Under the pieces are notes generated by a model, which saw nothing but the letters and a program-made list of their open reading frames with translations, did no database searches and was not told where the DNA came from. The position numbers and the translations under genes were made by a program. Positions 16,035 to 24,866 of a DNA stretch of 30,146 bases are shown here, one piece after another (the stretch's first letter is position 1; each line of letters begins with the position of its first letter). This DNA comes from JBBQKI01 sp038326725 (GTDB lineage: Bacteria > Bacteroidota > Bacteroidia > Flavobacteriales > Flavobacteriaceae). The stretch covers positions 1 through 30,146 of the forward strand of contig JBBQKI010000028.1 of NCBI GenBank assembly GCA_038326725.1, written 5' to 3'.

Positions 16035-17333
16035 ATGAAGAAAACGTTTTTGCTTTTCTGTGCCTTGGCCTTCGCCCCACTATTGCAGGGCCAAAACCAT
16101 AAACAGGAATTTATAGCTACCGACATCAACAATTTTTGGGCTGCCCATGAAAAAATTGTTTCCACCAAAGACACTGTATTGCAACGCCAAATCTTGAGAG
16201 AGCTTTATTTGGACAAGGCAACAGATGGTCTAAAACGTTTGATAGAAGCCCGTAATTATTCAGAAAAGGAGTTTTTGGACGCGATCAACAATTATCCCAA
16301 ATTTTGGAACTCCATAAAAGCAAACACATTAAAAAGCAAGGATTATTATGCTGAAATTGAAGCGGATATTGAGAAGCTAGCCCAAGCATATCCCGATTTA
16401 AAACCATCAACTATATATTTTGGCATTGGTGTGTTTCGGACAAACGGAACTGCACATGAAAATAAAGTATTGATTGGTAGCGAAATTGCACTTTCCAGTA
16501 AAATAGTTGATATTAGTGAACTTCCCGAACACCCTAAAGAATTCAACACCTTGTACAACCCGATTGATGATATTGCTTTTCTGTGCACCCACGAATATAT
16601 TCATACTCAACAGGGCGAAATGGCGCATAACTTGTTGTCATATTGTATTTATGAAGGAATTGCGGAATTTATTTCCACATTGGTCACTGGCAAGAAATCC
16701 TACTTGGCGGCTATTGATTTTAGCGAAAAAAATTATTTAAAGGTTAGGGATAAATTTGAAGAGGATATATATATCCCCTCTCGGACCTATAATTGGTTAT
16801 GGAGCACCAATAAAATTTTTGGGGAAAGGGATTTGGGATATGCTGTGGGTTATGGAATGGCAAAAAAATATTACGACAATGCGCAGGACAAAGCCAAAGC
16901 CATCAAAAAAATGATAGAACTGGATTATTCAAATGAAAACGAAGTTGAAAGATTCGTGGATGAATCCGGTTACCTTTCAAAACCCCTTCAAACCTTATAT
17001 AACGAACACGAAAGGTTAAGGCCTTTCGTTGAAGCTATTGCCCCCTTTGAAAATGGCAGTAAAACAGTAAAACCAGGGCTTACAAAAATTACAATAACAT
17101 TTTCCGAACCCCTAAATGAAAATAATACAGGGATTGACTTTGGCCCCCTCGGGGAGGGTTTTATGCCCAAAATTAGCCCCGAACGGATTTGGTCCCTGCA
17201 CGGAAAATCCTGGACTTTTGAGGTAGACTTAAAGCCAAAGCAGCGATACCAGATTTTGATTTCAAACAATTTCCGGAACGAAAAGGATTTGCCCCTAAAG
17301 CCTTTTTTGATTGATCTGGAAACAATAGAATAA
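16035..17333 (+). CDS. Secreted HExxH zinc protease-like protein (DUF2268-like) with Ig-like C-terminus
   Basis: 432 residues from the ATG that gives a clean signal peptide (ending near LLQGQ, residue 20). HEYIH at residues 186-190 is an HExxH zinc motif, followed by EGIAEF at 207-212, with E207 or E211 as a likely third ligand, a gluzincin-like layout. The helical N-terminal part and the strand IYFGIGVFRTNGTA resemble the DUF2268 putative protease families in Bacteroidota. From about 340 the sequence turns beta-rich (KITITFSEPL, SWTFEVDLKPKQRYQI), like a bacterial Ig-like domain. It is probably periplasmic or surface-exposed. Substrate unknown. Promoter at 16003-16010; it is likely monocistronic, as nhaC begins 78 nt later. 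Confidence 0.78.
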   Translation: MKKTFLLFCALAFAPLLQGQNHKQEFIATDINNFWAAHEKIVSTKDTVLQRQILRELYLDKATDGLKRLIEARNYSEKEFLDAINNYPKFWNSIKANTLKSKDYYAEIEADIEKLAQAYPDLKPSTIYFGIGVFRTNGTAHENKVLIGSEIALSSKIVDISELPEHPKEFNTLYNPIDDIAFLCTHEYIHTQQGEMAHNLLSYCIYEGIAEFISTLVTGKKSYLAAIDFSEKNYLKVRDKFEEDIYIPSRTYNWLWSTNKIFGERDLGYAVGYGMAKKYYDNAQDKAKAIKKMIELDYSNENEVERFVDESGYLSKPLQTLYNEHERLRPFVEAIAPFENGSKTVKPGLTKITITFSEPLNENNTGIDFGPLGEGFMPKISPERIWSLHGKSWTFEVDLKPKQRYQILISNNFRNEKDLPLKPFLIDLETIE

Positions 17334-17411
17334 AACCTTTAGCATTTCTGAAATTCCCAATTTGCCCATTTTCAACTAAAATCGTAACATTACATTTTAA
17401 ACCAAACCAAA

Positions 17412-18899
17412 ATGCAGGAAGACAAAAATCTATCTGAGATTGACATACAAGAACAAAGAATTATTGAAAATAAGGAATTAAACATTTGGGAAGCCTTGAT
17501 TCCTGTTTTACTATTAATGGCCATGCTGGCTTACAATATTTTTTTTAAAGATGGTGAATGGTTTGGAGAATATTCCAATCAATATATACTTTTAATGGGC
17601 GGTTTAGTAGCTGCTGTAATTGGATTTTTCAATAAAGTTTCAATTGGGAGCATGCTTAGGGAAATTTGGGAGAACCTGAAAAGCGTATTCGTGCCAATAT
17701 TGATTTTGCTATTGGTGGGCGCATTAGCTGGAACTTGGTTGATAAGCGGTGTAATACCCGCAATGGTTTATTACGGTTTACAAGTATTGAGTCCTGAAAT
17801 TTTCCTTCCGGCTTCCGTTGTTATTGCCGCAATTATTTCGGTAGCTACCGGAAGTTCATGGACTACCTCGGCCACAGTGGGCATTGCTTTGGTTGGAATA
17901 GGAACAGCCTTGGGGATAAATCCGGGGATGATTGCTGGAGCTGTTATATCTGGAGCCTACTTTGGTGATAAAATGTCTCCTTTGAGCGATACCACAAACC
18001 TCGCACCTGCAATGGCGGGCACAGATCTTTTTACCCATATCCGTTACATGGCATTTACCACCGTTCCAACTATTATAATAACCCTTATAGCTTTTGGAAT
18101 AATAGGTGCTACTTTGGAAGTTACTGGAGATGCAGACATAAGCGGCCTACTTTCTACTATAGATAATACTTTTAATACCACACCGTGGCTGTTTATAGTG
18201 CCCATTATTGTAATTGTTTTAATACTTTTAAAAACAAAGCCATTGATTGCCTTGGCTGTTGGTGTAATTTCGGCGGCTTTGGTCGCCATAATATTTCAAA
18301 GCAATGTACTGTCCCAAATTTCCGATACAAATATTAGCGCAATAACCAGTGCAATATTCACAGATACGGCCATTGTTACAGAGAATGAAAAATTGAACGA
18401 CCTCTTCTCTGCAGGCGGAATGATAGGAATGCAATGGACTATTCTTCTTATAATATGCGCCATGATATTTGGTGGTATTATGGATAGCATTGGAGCCTTA
18501 GCAAGAATTACTCGTGAATTGCTTAAGTTGGCAACAACAATTTTCGGGCTCTTTGCAAGTACTGTAATTAGCTGTTTGGGATTGAACGCTATTGCCTCGG
18601 ACCAATATTTAGCGATTGTTATTCCTGGAAAAATGTTTAAAAAAGCATACGAAGACCGTGGTTTAGCTCCAGAAAATTTATCCAGAACTTTAGAGGATAG
18701 TGGAACGGTAACTTCGGCTCTAATTCCATGGAACACATGTGGAGCCTACCAAAGCAGTGTGCTGGGGGTTGGGGTTGCAGAATATTTTTTCTATGCAATA
18801 TTCAACTGGCTGAGTCCATTTATGACCTTACTTTTCGCAGCTTTCAGAATTAAAATTAGGGAATTGAAAGATGCCGGAATGAAGAAGGTAGAAATTTAG
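17412..18899 (+). CDS. nhaC: Na+/H+ antiporter, NhaC family
   Basis: 495 residues with about 11-13 hydrophobic segments, an inner-membrane transporter exchanging cytoplasmic sodium for protons. The family signature is clear: GSSWTTSATVG at residues 147-157, then AGAVISGAYFGDKMSPLSDTT at about 175-195. A second conserved region, LEDSGTVTSALIPWNTCGAYQ, lies near residue 425. The N-terminal 25 residues are acidic and soluble. The RDD gene begins 6 nt after the stop, so the two are probably cotranscribed. Sodium export is expected in marine Bacteroidota. Ion preference (other NhaC-like proteins take other substrates) cannot be fixed here. Confidence 0.9.
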   Translation: MQEDKNLSEIDIQEQRIIENKELNIWEALIPVLLLMAMLAYNIFFKDGEWFGEYSNQYILLMGGLVAAVIGFFNKVSIGSMLREIWENLKSVFVPILILLLVGALAGTWLISGVIPAMVYYGLQVLSPEIFLPASVVIAAIISVATGSSWTTSATVGIALVGIGTALGINPGMIAGAVISGAYFGDKMSPLSDTTNLAPAMAGTDLFTHIRYMAFTTVPTIIITLIAFGIIGATLEVTGDADISGLLSTIDNTFNTTPWLFIVPIIVIVLILLKTKPLIALAVGVISAALVAIIFQSNVLSQISDTNISAITSAIFTDTAIVTENEKLNDLFSAGGMIGMQWTILLIICAMIFGGIMDSIGALARITRELLKLATTIFGLFASTVISCLGLNAIASDQYLAIVIPGKMFKKAYEDRGLAPENLSRTLEDSGTVTSALIPWNTCGAYQSSVLGVGVAEYFFYAIFNWLSPFMTLLFAAFRIKIRELKDAGMKKVEI

Positions 18900-18905
18900 G
18901 AATTC

Positions 18906-19268
18906 ATGTGTAAAATTGATAAGGGAATTAGATTAACCAACTATCTCATTGATGTAAGCCTAATCACAACTATTTGGACTTTTTTTCTAGTTCTATTTGC
19001 GAACAAATACAATATTGGTAGTCTTGAATATTATTTACTTTTTTTCCTGTACTACTTCCTTTTTGAATTGTTCTTAGATAAAACTATCGGGAAAATGATA
19101 ACAAAAACAATAGTTGTTGACAAGCGTGGCAATCGCCCATCAATTTTCAAGATTTTCTTAAGGTCCTTTCTCAGATTGATACCCATTGACGCATTTTCGT
19201 ACCTTTTCGGTACTGAATATGGATTCCACGATAGTGTTTCTTCTACTAAAATAATTAGTACCAAATAG
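18906..19268 (+). CDS. RDD family membrane protein
   Basis: 120 residues. R9 and D16 in IRLTNYLID and the phrase DKTIGKMITKTIVVDKRG mark the RDD family, named for conserved Arg and Asp residues; a C-terminal SFLRLIPIDAFSYLFG follows. Two long hydrophobic segments cover residues 17-33 and 40-58, so it is an inner-membrane protein, shorter than most. Some RDD proteins have been reported to take part in Na+ (or Li+, K+)/H+ exchange; placement 6 nt after nhaC fits that, but is not proof. Its AT content is higher than that of its neighbours. Confidence 0.8.
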   Translation: MCKIDKGIRLTNYLIDVSLITTIWTFFLVLFANKYNIGSLEYYLLFFLYYFLFELFLDKTIGKMITKTIVVDKRGNRPSIFKIFLRSFLRLIPIDAFSYLFGTEYGFHDSVSSTKIISTK

Positions 19269-19330
19269 TAAAAGTAATCAACATTAAAATCTTTAAGAAC
19301 TCTTTTAGAAGATTACTGTAACCCTTTCTT

Positions 19331-19338
19331 TAACTTTA
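19331..19338 (+). promoter_or_regulatory. Probable -7 element for tpx
   Basis: TAACTTTA, one mismatch from TAnnTTTG, 23 nt before the tpx start codon. No -33 match noted. Confidence 0.35.
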
Positions 19339-19361
19339 TCCCCACTTAAAAAACAAGAAAA

Positions 19362-19859
19362 ATGTCTACAATAAAACTTGGGGGAAATGATATAAAAACC
19401 CTCGGCACCCTACCCCCAGTGGGCGAAAAAGCTCCCGATTTCAATTTGACAGCTCAAGATCTTTCTACGAAAACCCTTTCCGATTTTAAAGGCTCACGGG
19501 TTGTCATGAATATTTTTCCGAGCATCGATACCAATGTTTGTGCTACATCGGTAAGGAAATTCAATGAAAGAGCAACCGGGCTTAAAAACACCAAAGTTCT
19601 TTGCATTTCACGCGATTTACCATTTGCCCACAAACGCTTTGCTTCGGAAGGCACCAATAGTGTCATCAATCTTTCCGATTTTAAGAATGGGGACTTCGGA
19701 AAAACCTATGGGGTTGAAATGGCAACCGGTGCGCTTACCGGCCTGCACTCCCGTGCCGTTTTGATCTTGGATGAAGAAGGTACCGTTATTTATTCTCAAC
19801 AGGTACCGGACATAGGGGAAGAACCCGATTATCTTTCAGCTTTAAAAACCCTTTTATAA
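19362..19859 (+). CDS. tpx: Thiol peroxidase, 2-Cys family but lacking the usual resolving cysteine
   Basis: 165 residues, normal for Tpx, a peroxiredoxin that reduces hydrogen and alkyl peroxides. FPSIDTNVCATSVRKFN carries the peroxidatic C60 with the catalytic Thr four residues before it. VLCISRDLPFA carries C81, equivalent to E. coli C82. E. coli Tpx has its resolving cysteine at position 95 in RFCGAEG; here the segment is RFASEG, with A94. Either C81 or an external thiol would have to resolve the sulfenic acid. The TAA stop overlaps the dgkA ATG (TAATG), so the two genes are coupled. Confidence 0.92.
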   Translation: MSTIKLGGNDIKTLGTLPPVGEKAPDFNLTAQDLSTKTLSDFKGSRVVMNIFPSIDTNVCATSVRKFNERATGLKNTKVLCISRDLPFAHKRFASEGTNSVINLSDFKNGDFGKTYGVEMATGALTGLHSRAVLILDEEGTVIYSQQVPDIGEEPDYLSALKTLL

Positions 19860-20218
19860 TGTGGATCTCCTTTTTGCGAAAACGGCTGAAAGGATGCAAA
19901 TATGCAGCTACCGGGGCTTGGATGCTTTTGAAGAACGAAGCAAGCATACAGGTTCAGGCTTTTATTGCCGTGGCCATGACCGCGGCGGGTTTTTATTTTG
20001 AAATCTCCGCCCTAGAATGGATGATGCAGGTTTTTGCCATAGGGTTGGTGATGAGCATAGAAGGCCTTAACACCGCCGCCGAAGAGATTGCAAACTTTGT
20101 GCACCCGGATTTTCACAACAAAATTGGTTACATAAAAGATGTGGCAGCGGGCGGAGTATTCTTTGCCGCCATTGCCGCCATCATTATTGGTTGTTTTATC
20201 TATTTTCCGAAGTTTTAA
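19859..20218 (+). CDS. dgkA: Diacylglycerol kinase family protein (DgkA type)
   Basis: 119 residues, matching the small integral-membrane kinases. Catalytic and binding residues line up with E. coli DgkA at an offset of one: E68, N71 and E75 in EGLNTAAEE, and K93-D94 in IKDVAAGG. Three hydrophobic helices are visible. In E. coli it recycles diacylglycerol released by glycan transfer; related proteins in Gram-positive bacteria use undecaprenol, so substrate is not certain here. It is coupled to tpx by a one-base overlap. A weak inverted repeat (AGCTTG/CAAGCT, 20230-20255) followed by T-rich sequence separates it from ftsK. Confidence 0.9.
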   Translation: MWISFLRKRLKGCKYAATGAWMLLKNEASIQVQAFIAVAMTAAGFYFEISALEWMMQVFAIGLVMSIEGLNTAAEEIANFVHPDFHNKIGYIKDVAAGGVFFAAIAAIIIGCFIYFPKF

Positions 20219-20304
20219 AAAGATATAATAGCTTGCAAAATACTTCCTTCAAGCTTCCCATTTCTTTTCAAAAATTTTATATGGTTTGTGCCGTTTACTA
20301 TTTG

Positions 20305-20312
20305 TATTTTTG
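20305..20312 (+). promoter_or_regulatory. -7 element for ftsK-lolA-lptF/G
   Basis: TATTTTTG, an exact TAnnTTTG match, 23 nt before the chosen ftsK ATG. An upstream TTTG at 20284-20287 is spaced 17 nt, slightly shorter than the usual 19. Confidence 0.5.
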
Positions 20313-20335
20313 CTGAACGTCAACCCAACTTTTTA

Positions 20336-22714
20336 ATGGCCACCAAAAAAAAAGAACCTTCCAAATCCCCAACAAAACCTGGAAAAAAGTTTAGTTTGGC
20401 ACCTTCCAAACAGCAAAAAATCCTTTTGGGAAGCTTCCTGTTTTTCTTGGGCGCAGCGCTTTTCTTCTCCTTCATTTCCTATTTTTTTACTTGGCAGGCA
20501 GACCAAAGTCAAATTGGCATTTCAAGCCGTGAGCTGGAAACTGAAAATTGGCTTAACCAATTCGGGGCTAACGTGGGGCATTTTTTTATACATGACGGTG
20601 TTGGTGTTTCCGCCTTCATTTTAGCGGTGCTCATTACCCTTACGGGGATTTATTATTTCTTCGATTATGCCAAAAAGCAGCTTCTGCGGTTTTGGTTCTG
20701 GGGTGTTTTGGTAATGCTTTGGATTTCCGTTTTCTTTGGTTTTTTTGGTTCAGAAGGCAGCCTTTTCAGTGGTATTGTGGGTTATGAACTCAACGATTGG
20801 ATGCAGGATTATATGGGGCTTTTGGGCACTATTTTGGTCATGGCTTTTCTGCTCATCGTCTATTTGGTGATACGTGTAAAACTTAGCCCAGAAAAAGTGG
20901 CCGCAGCTTTTAAAAGCACGAAAAAAGAAATCGCTTCCGATTTTGTTTCCGAGGATGGCGATTTTAAAAAACCCGCTTTCGATGAAAAAAACCTAACACA
21001 AAGCTTTGAAAACCCCGAACCAAATTATGGGGTTACAGAAGAAAAATATAAAGAGCCGCTTTTAAAACCGGAACCCATCATTGAAAAATTCATTTTAAAA
21101 CCTGAAAATGAAGATGATGTGGAAATGGAAGTGGAACAAATGCCGGATGAAGAGCTTTTGGAAGAAAACCTTAGCGCACGCTTGGTAAAGGATTTTGGAG
21201 AATTTGACCCAAAACTGGAACTTGGCAATTATAAATTCCCAAGCATTGAACTTTTAAAAGACCACACCGCCGGGGCAGGCATCACAATAAACCAGGAAGA
21301 ACTTGAGGAAAACAAAAACCGAATTGTTGAAACCCTGAACAATTATAAAATTGGCATCGCGAACATAAAGGCCACGGTTGGGCCTACTGTAACGCTTTAT
21401 GAAATAGTTCCCGAGGCTGGGGTACGTATTTCAAAAATCAAGAATTTGGAGGACGATATTGCCCTCTCACTTTCAGCACTGGGAATAAGGATTATTGCGC
21501 CAATTCCAGGCCGCGGTACAATTGGGATTGAAGTTCCCAACAAAAACCCTCGTGTTGTTTCGATGCGGTCGGTGATTGCTTCGCCCAAATTCCAAAATGC
21601 AGAAATGGAGCTGCCCATTGTTTTTGGGAAAACCATCAGCAACGAAACCTTTGTGGTGGACCTTGCCAAAATGCCCCATTTATTGATGGCGGGTGCCACC
21701 GGACAGGGAAAATCCGTGGGTTTAAATGCCATACTTACCTCCCTACTTTACAAAAAACACCCTGCCGAGGTAAAGTTCGTTTTGGTAGATCCTAAAAAAG
21801 TGGAGCTTACGCTTTTCAACAAAATTGAAAGGCATTATTTAGCGAAACTTCCCGATACCGATGAAGCCATCATTACCGACACAGCAAAAGTGGTTTATAC
21901 ACTGAATTCCCTTTGCATTGAAATGGACATGCGTTACGACCTGCTGAAAGATGCAATGGTGCGCAACATTAAAGAATACAATACCAAGTTCAAAAACCGT
22001 AAACTGAATCCAAACGAAGGGCATCATTATTTGCCTTATATCGTTTTGGTGATCGATGAATTTGCCGACCTCATCATGACGGCCGGGAAGGAAGTGGAAA
22101 CCCCAATCGCAAGGTTGGCACAATTGGCCCGGGCCATTGGGATCCATTTGATTATCGCCACGCAACGGCCTTCGGTAAATGTTATAACGGGAATTATAAA
22201 AGCCAATTTCCCGGCACGAATTGCTTTTAGGGTTACTAGCAAAATAGATTCGCGCACCATTTTGGACAGTTCCGGGGCGGACCAGCTTATTGGCCGGGGC
22301 GATATGCTTTTCACCCAAGGGAACGACCTTACCCGCCTGCAATGTGCCTTTGTGGACACGCCGGAAATAGCGGATATTACGGAATACATTGGCTCACAAA
22401 AGGCATATCCCAATGCCCACTTACTTCCAGAATACGTTGGGGAGGATGGTGGCACAACTCTTGATATTAGCATAGACGAAAGGGATAAAATGTTCCGCGA
22501 AGCTGCAGAAGTATTGGTAATAGCACAGCAAGGTTCAGCATCCCTTTTACAGCGAAAACTAAAACTGGGATACAATCGTGCCGGAAGAATTATTGACCAA
22601 ATGGAGGCCGCCGGAATCGTTGGGCCATTTGAGGGCAGCAAGGCAAGACAAGTAATGATCCCCACAATTGATGCTCTGAACCGATTTTTTGAAAATGAAA
22701 CAAATGAAAATTGA
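20336..22714 (+). CDS. ftsK: DNA translocase FtsK
   Basis: 792 residues from the ATG at 20336. Four N-terminal membrane helices cover about residues 28-175, and an acidic linker follows (about 190-290). The RecA-like motor has the alpha/beta segments TVGPTVTLYEI and VFGKTISNETFVVDL, Walker A GATGQGKS (453-460), the Walker B region VLVIDEFADLIM, and LIIATQRPSVNVITG. The C-terminal gamma domain is recognisable as GSASLLQRKLKLGYNRAGRIIDQME. It pumps DNA at the septum to complete chromosome segregation. An in-frame GTG at 20288 is upstream of the -7 box and is rejected as start. lolA begins 1 nt after its stop. Confidence 0.96.
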   Translation: MATKKKEPSKSPTKPGKKFSLAPSKQQKILLGSFLFFLGAALFFSFISYFFTWQADQSQIGISSRELETENWLNQFGANVGHFFIHDGVGVSAFILAVLITLTGIYYFFDYAKKQLLRFWFWGVLVMLWISVFFGFFGSEGSLFSGIVGYELNDWMQDYMGLLGTILVMAFLLIVYLVIRVKLSPEKVAAAFKSTKKEIASDFVSEDGDFKKPAFDEKNLTQSFENPEPNYGVTEEKYKEPLLKPEPIIEKFILKPENEDDVEMEVEQMPDEELLEENLSARLVKDFGEFDPKLELGNYKFPSIELLKDHTAGAGITINQEELEENKNRIVETLNNYKIGIANIKATVGPTVTLYEIVPEAGVRISKIKNLEDDIALSLSALGIRIIAPIPGRGTIGIEVPNKNPRVVSMRSVIASPKFQNAEMELPIVFGKTISNETFVVDLAKMPHLLMAGATGQGKSVGLNAILTSLLYKKHPAEVKFVLVDPKKVELTLFNKIERHYLAKLPDTDEAIITDTAKVVYTLNSLCIEMDMRYDLLKDAMVRNIKEYNTKFKNRKLNPNEGHHYLPYIVLVIDEFADLIMTAGKEVETPIARLAQLARAIGIHLIIATQRPSVNVITGIIKANFPARIAFRVTSKIDSRTILDSSGADQLIGRGDMLFTQGNDLTRLQCAFVDTPEIADITEYIGSQKAYPNAHLLPEYVGEDGGTTLDISIDERDKMFREAAEVLVIAQQGSASLLQRKLKLGYNRAGRIIDQMEAAGIVGPFEGSKARQVMIPTIDALNRFFENETNEN

Positions 22715-22715
22715 C

Positions 22716-23354
22716 ATGAAAAAAGCAACCTTTTTAATTTTGACATTCTTTGCAATCGCTACGCTTCAAGCGCAGGATGCAAAAACACTATTAAAAGAAG
22801 TATCTGCCAAGGCCAAAAGCTATGACAATATTGCCATTGACTTTAAGTATAACCTCACCAACCCAAAAAAGGGCATAAACCAAGAAACCCGTGGCGATGT
22901 TACCCTCCAAGGCAACAAATATGTCTTGAACATGATGGGCACCACCCAACTTTTTGACGGTGCCAAAATTTATTCCATAGTGCCCGAAGATGAAGAGGTT
23001 ACCATATCGACCTATAATCCAAAGGATGAGGCGCAAATTACCCCTTCAAAAATGCTTACGTTTTATGAAAAGGGATATACCTACAAAATGGACATTGAAC
23101 AAACCGTAAAAGGCAGGAAAATTCAATACATCAAATTAATTCCTCAAAACCCGAAGGCCGATATGAAAGATATTCTCTTGGGAATTGATGTGCAAACAAA
23201 ACATATTTACAAGCTTATCCAAACCGATGCGGGCGGCACCAAATACACCATTATGGTAAATTCTTTTAAAACAAACGAGCCGCTTTCCAAAACCCTTTTT
23301 GTTTTTGATGAGGCAAAATACAAAAATGATGGGTATTACATCAATAAATTATAA
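22716..23354 (+). CDS. lolA: LolA-family outer-membrane lipoprotein carrier
   Basis: 212 residues. Signal peptide of about 20 residues ending in LQAQ. The mature part reads as the half-barrel LolA fold: KAKSYDNIAIDFKYNLTNPKKG, GDVTLQGNKYVLNMMGTTQLFDGAKIYS and the C-terminal KYTIMVNSFKTNEPLS, followed by FDEAKYKNDGYYIN. It ferries lipoproteins across the periplasm to the outer membrane. The start is one base after the ftsK stop; an alternative in-frame ATG at 22704 overlaps ftsK and gives a longer n-region. The gene is between ftsK and an LptF/LptG permease, a frequent arrangement in Bacteroidota, and is cotranscribed with both. Confidence 0.9.
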   Translation: MKKATFLILTFFAIATLQAQDAKTLLKEVSAKAKSYDNIAIDFKYNLTNPKKGINQETRGDVTLQGNKYVLNMMGTTQLFDGAKIYSIVPEDEEVTISTYNPKDEAQITPSKMLTFYEKGYTYKMDIEQTVKGRKIQYIKLIPQNPKADMKDILLGIDVQTKHIYKLIQTDAGGTKYTIMVNSFKTNEPLSKTLFVFDEAKYKNDGYYINKL

Positions 23355-23366
23355 GCCACTTTTGGC

Positions 23367-24815
23367 GTGAAAATACTTGACCGCTACATATTAACTAGTT
23401 TTTTGAAGACGTTTTTCAGCGTCTTCATTATTTTAATGTTCATTTTTGTGCTTCAGGCCATTTGGCTCTACATAGGCGAATTAGCGGGAAAAGACCTGAA
23501 CGTGGGTATCATCCTTAAATTTTTATGGTTTTTCTTTCCCAAAATGATGCCCTTGGTTTTGCCCCTGACCATTTTGGTTACCTCATTAATGGTGTTTGGT
23601 AGTTTTGCTGAAAAATATGAATTCGCCGCCATGAAATCCACAGGCATTTCCCTGCAAAGGGCTATGGGTAGCCTTACCATTTTCATTGTTTTCTTGGCTA
23701 TTGTTGCTTTTTTTTTCGCAAACAACGTAATCCCATATTCCGAATATAAATGGCAAAACCTTCGCCGAAACTTGGCCCAGGTAAGCCCATCAATGGTTAT
23801 TGTGGAAGGGCAGTTCAGTCAGATTGGCGACCTTTTCAATATAAAGGTTGAAGAAAAAAGCGGCGACCGGGACCAATATTTAAAAGATGTGGTAATCCAT
23901 AAAAAGAACGCGAACAATCCAAATGCGAACCACACCGTGATTATAGCCGACAATGGCGAACTCGCCAGCGAAGAAGGCAGCAACACCCTTTCCTTGATTT
24001 TGAAGGAAGGGAATTATTACGAGGATATCCAAACAAAAAACGCTGCAAAACAACAGAAAAAACCTTTCGCCAAAAGCTATTTTGAGGAATATGCCATCAA
24101 CATAGATTTAACCGCTCTTAACGATGTCGATATCGACAAGGAGAATGAGGTAAACAATCAAAACATGTACAAAATCAGTGAGCTGCGGGTGGAGATTGAT
24201 TCATTGTCCAAAACCTACTCTAATGATATTAAAGCTTATACCGATAATATGTATTACCGCAGTGGGGTGGCAAAGTTCAATTCCGAAAAAATTAAAGATA
24301 CCCTTACGGATCCCGTGGTTTCAATACTTGATATTTATGAAACGCCGCGTAAAAAAGAAATCCTACTACAAGCCTTGAACAATGCTAAGGGAACTTCACA
24401 GACCATTGAAGCAAAAAAGTCGGAATTTTCCAATACCATAAAACGGCTGAACAAAAATGAGATAGCACTTCACGAAAAATATGCCTTAGCCATAGCCTGT
24501 ATCATCCTCTTTTTTGTGGGCGCACCTTTGGGTGCCATCATCCGGAAAGGTGGTATGGGATTGCCAATGGTTATTGCGATCCTGCTTTTTTTAACCTATC
24601 ATTTTATCGGGATTTTCGCCAAAAATAGTGCCGAGGATGGCACGATGCACCCCTTCATCGCCACTTGGTTTAGTACCGCAATTATGCTCCCGCTGGGCGT
24701 TTGGTTGACCTATCGCGCCACTACCGATCAAGGTCTTTTTGATATTGATTCTTTTATGCAACGCATTGGCAGGTTGTTTAAAAAGATAGGAATTCCCTTA
24801 TCGAAAAAAGCTTAG
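23367..24815 (+). CDS. LptF/LptG family permease
   Basis: 482 residues, starting at a GTG 12 nt after lolA. Opens with KILDRYILTSFLKTFF, typical of YjgP/YjgQ permeases. Three N-terminal helices (to about residue 120), a periplasmic beta-jellyroll-like region with NVIPYSEYKWQNLRRN, then an insert with predicted coiled segments (250-350). Three C-terminal helices follow, starting with IACIILFFVGAPLGAIIRKGGMGLPM. The family forms the inner-membrane part of the LptBFG exporter that extracts lipopolysaccharide. The order lolA-permease ties two outer-membrane biogenesis steps in one transcript. Whether this one is LptF or LptG cannot be settled here. Confidence 0.88.
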   Translation: MKILDRYILTSFLKTFFSVFIILMFIFVLQAIWLYIGELAGKDLNVGIILKFLWFFFPKMMPLVLPLTILVTSLMVFGSFAEKYEFAAMKSTGISLQRAMGSLTIFIVFLAIVAFFFANNVIPYSEYKWQNLRRNLAQVSPSMVIVEGQFSQIGDLFNIKVEEKSGDRDQYLKDVVIHKKNANNPNANHTVIIADNGELASEEGSNTLSLILKEGNYYEDIQTKNAAKQQKKPFAKSYFEEYAINIDLTALNDVDIDKENEVNNQNMYKISELRVEIDSLSKTYSNDIKAYTDNMYYRSGVAKFNSEKIKDTLTDPVVSILDIYETPRKKEILLQALNNAKGTSQTIEAKKSEFSNTIKRLNKNEIALHEKYALAIACIILFFVGAPLGAIIRKGGMGLPMVIAILLFLTYHFIGIFAKNSAEDGTMHPFIATWFSTAIMLPLGVWLTYRATTDQGLFDIDSFMQRIGRLFKKIGIPLSKKA

Positions 24816-24837
24816 TATAAAAAAGTACTGGTTTGAG

Positions 24838-24845
24838 TATCTTTG
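24838..24845 (+). promoter_or_regulatory. -7 element for ribB
   Basis: TATCTTTG, an exact TAnnTTTG match, 21 nt before the ribB start codon. It suggests that ribB has its own promoter and is not only read through from lptF/G. Confidence 0.55.
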
Positions 24846-24866
24846 CAGTTCCAAATTTTATAGAAA

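Noticed and set aside
18044..18736. Long minus-strand open frames inside nhaC
   Set aside because: They are antisense shadows of a clear membrane transporter gene with all family motifs intact on the plus strand.
20288..20335. A longer FtsK from a GTG at 20288
   Set aside because: The extra 16 residues include the promoter box (20305-20312) and do not look like FtsK.
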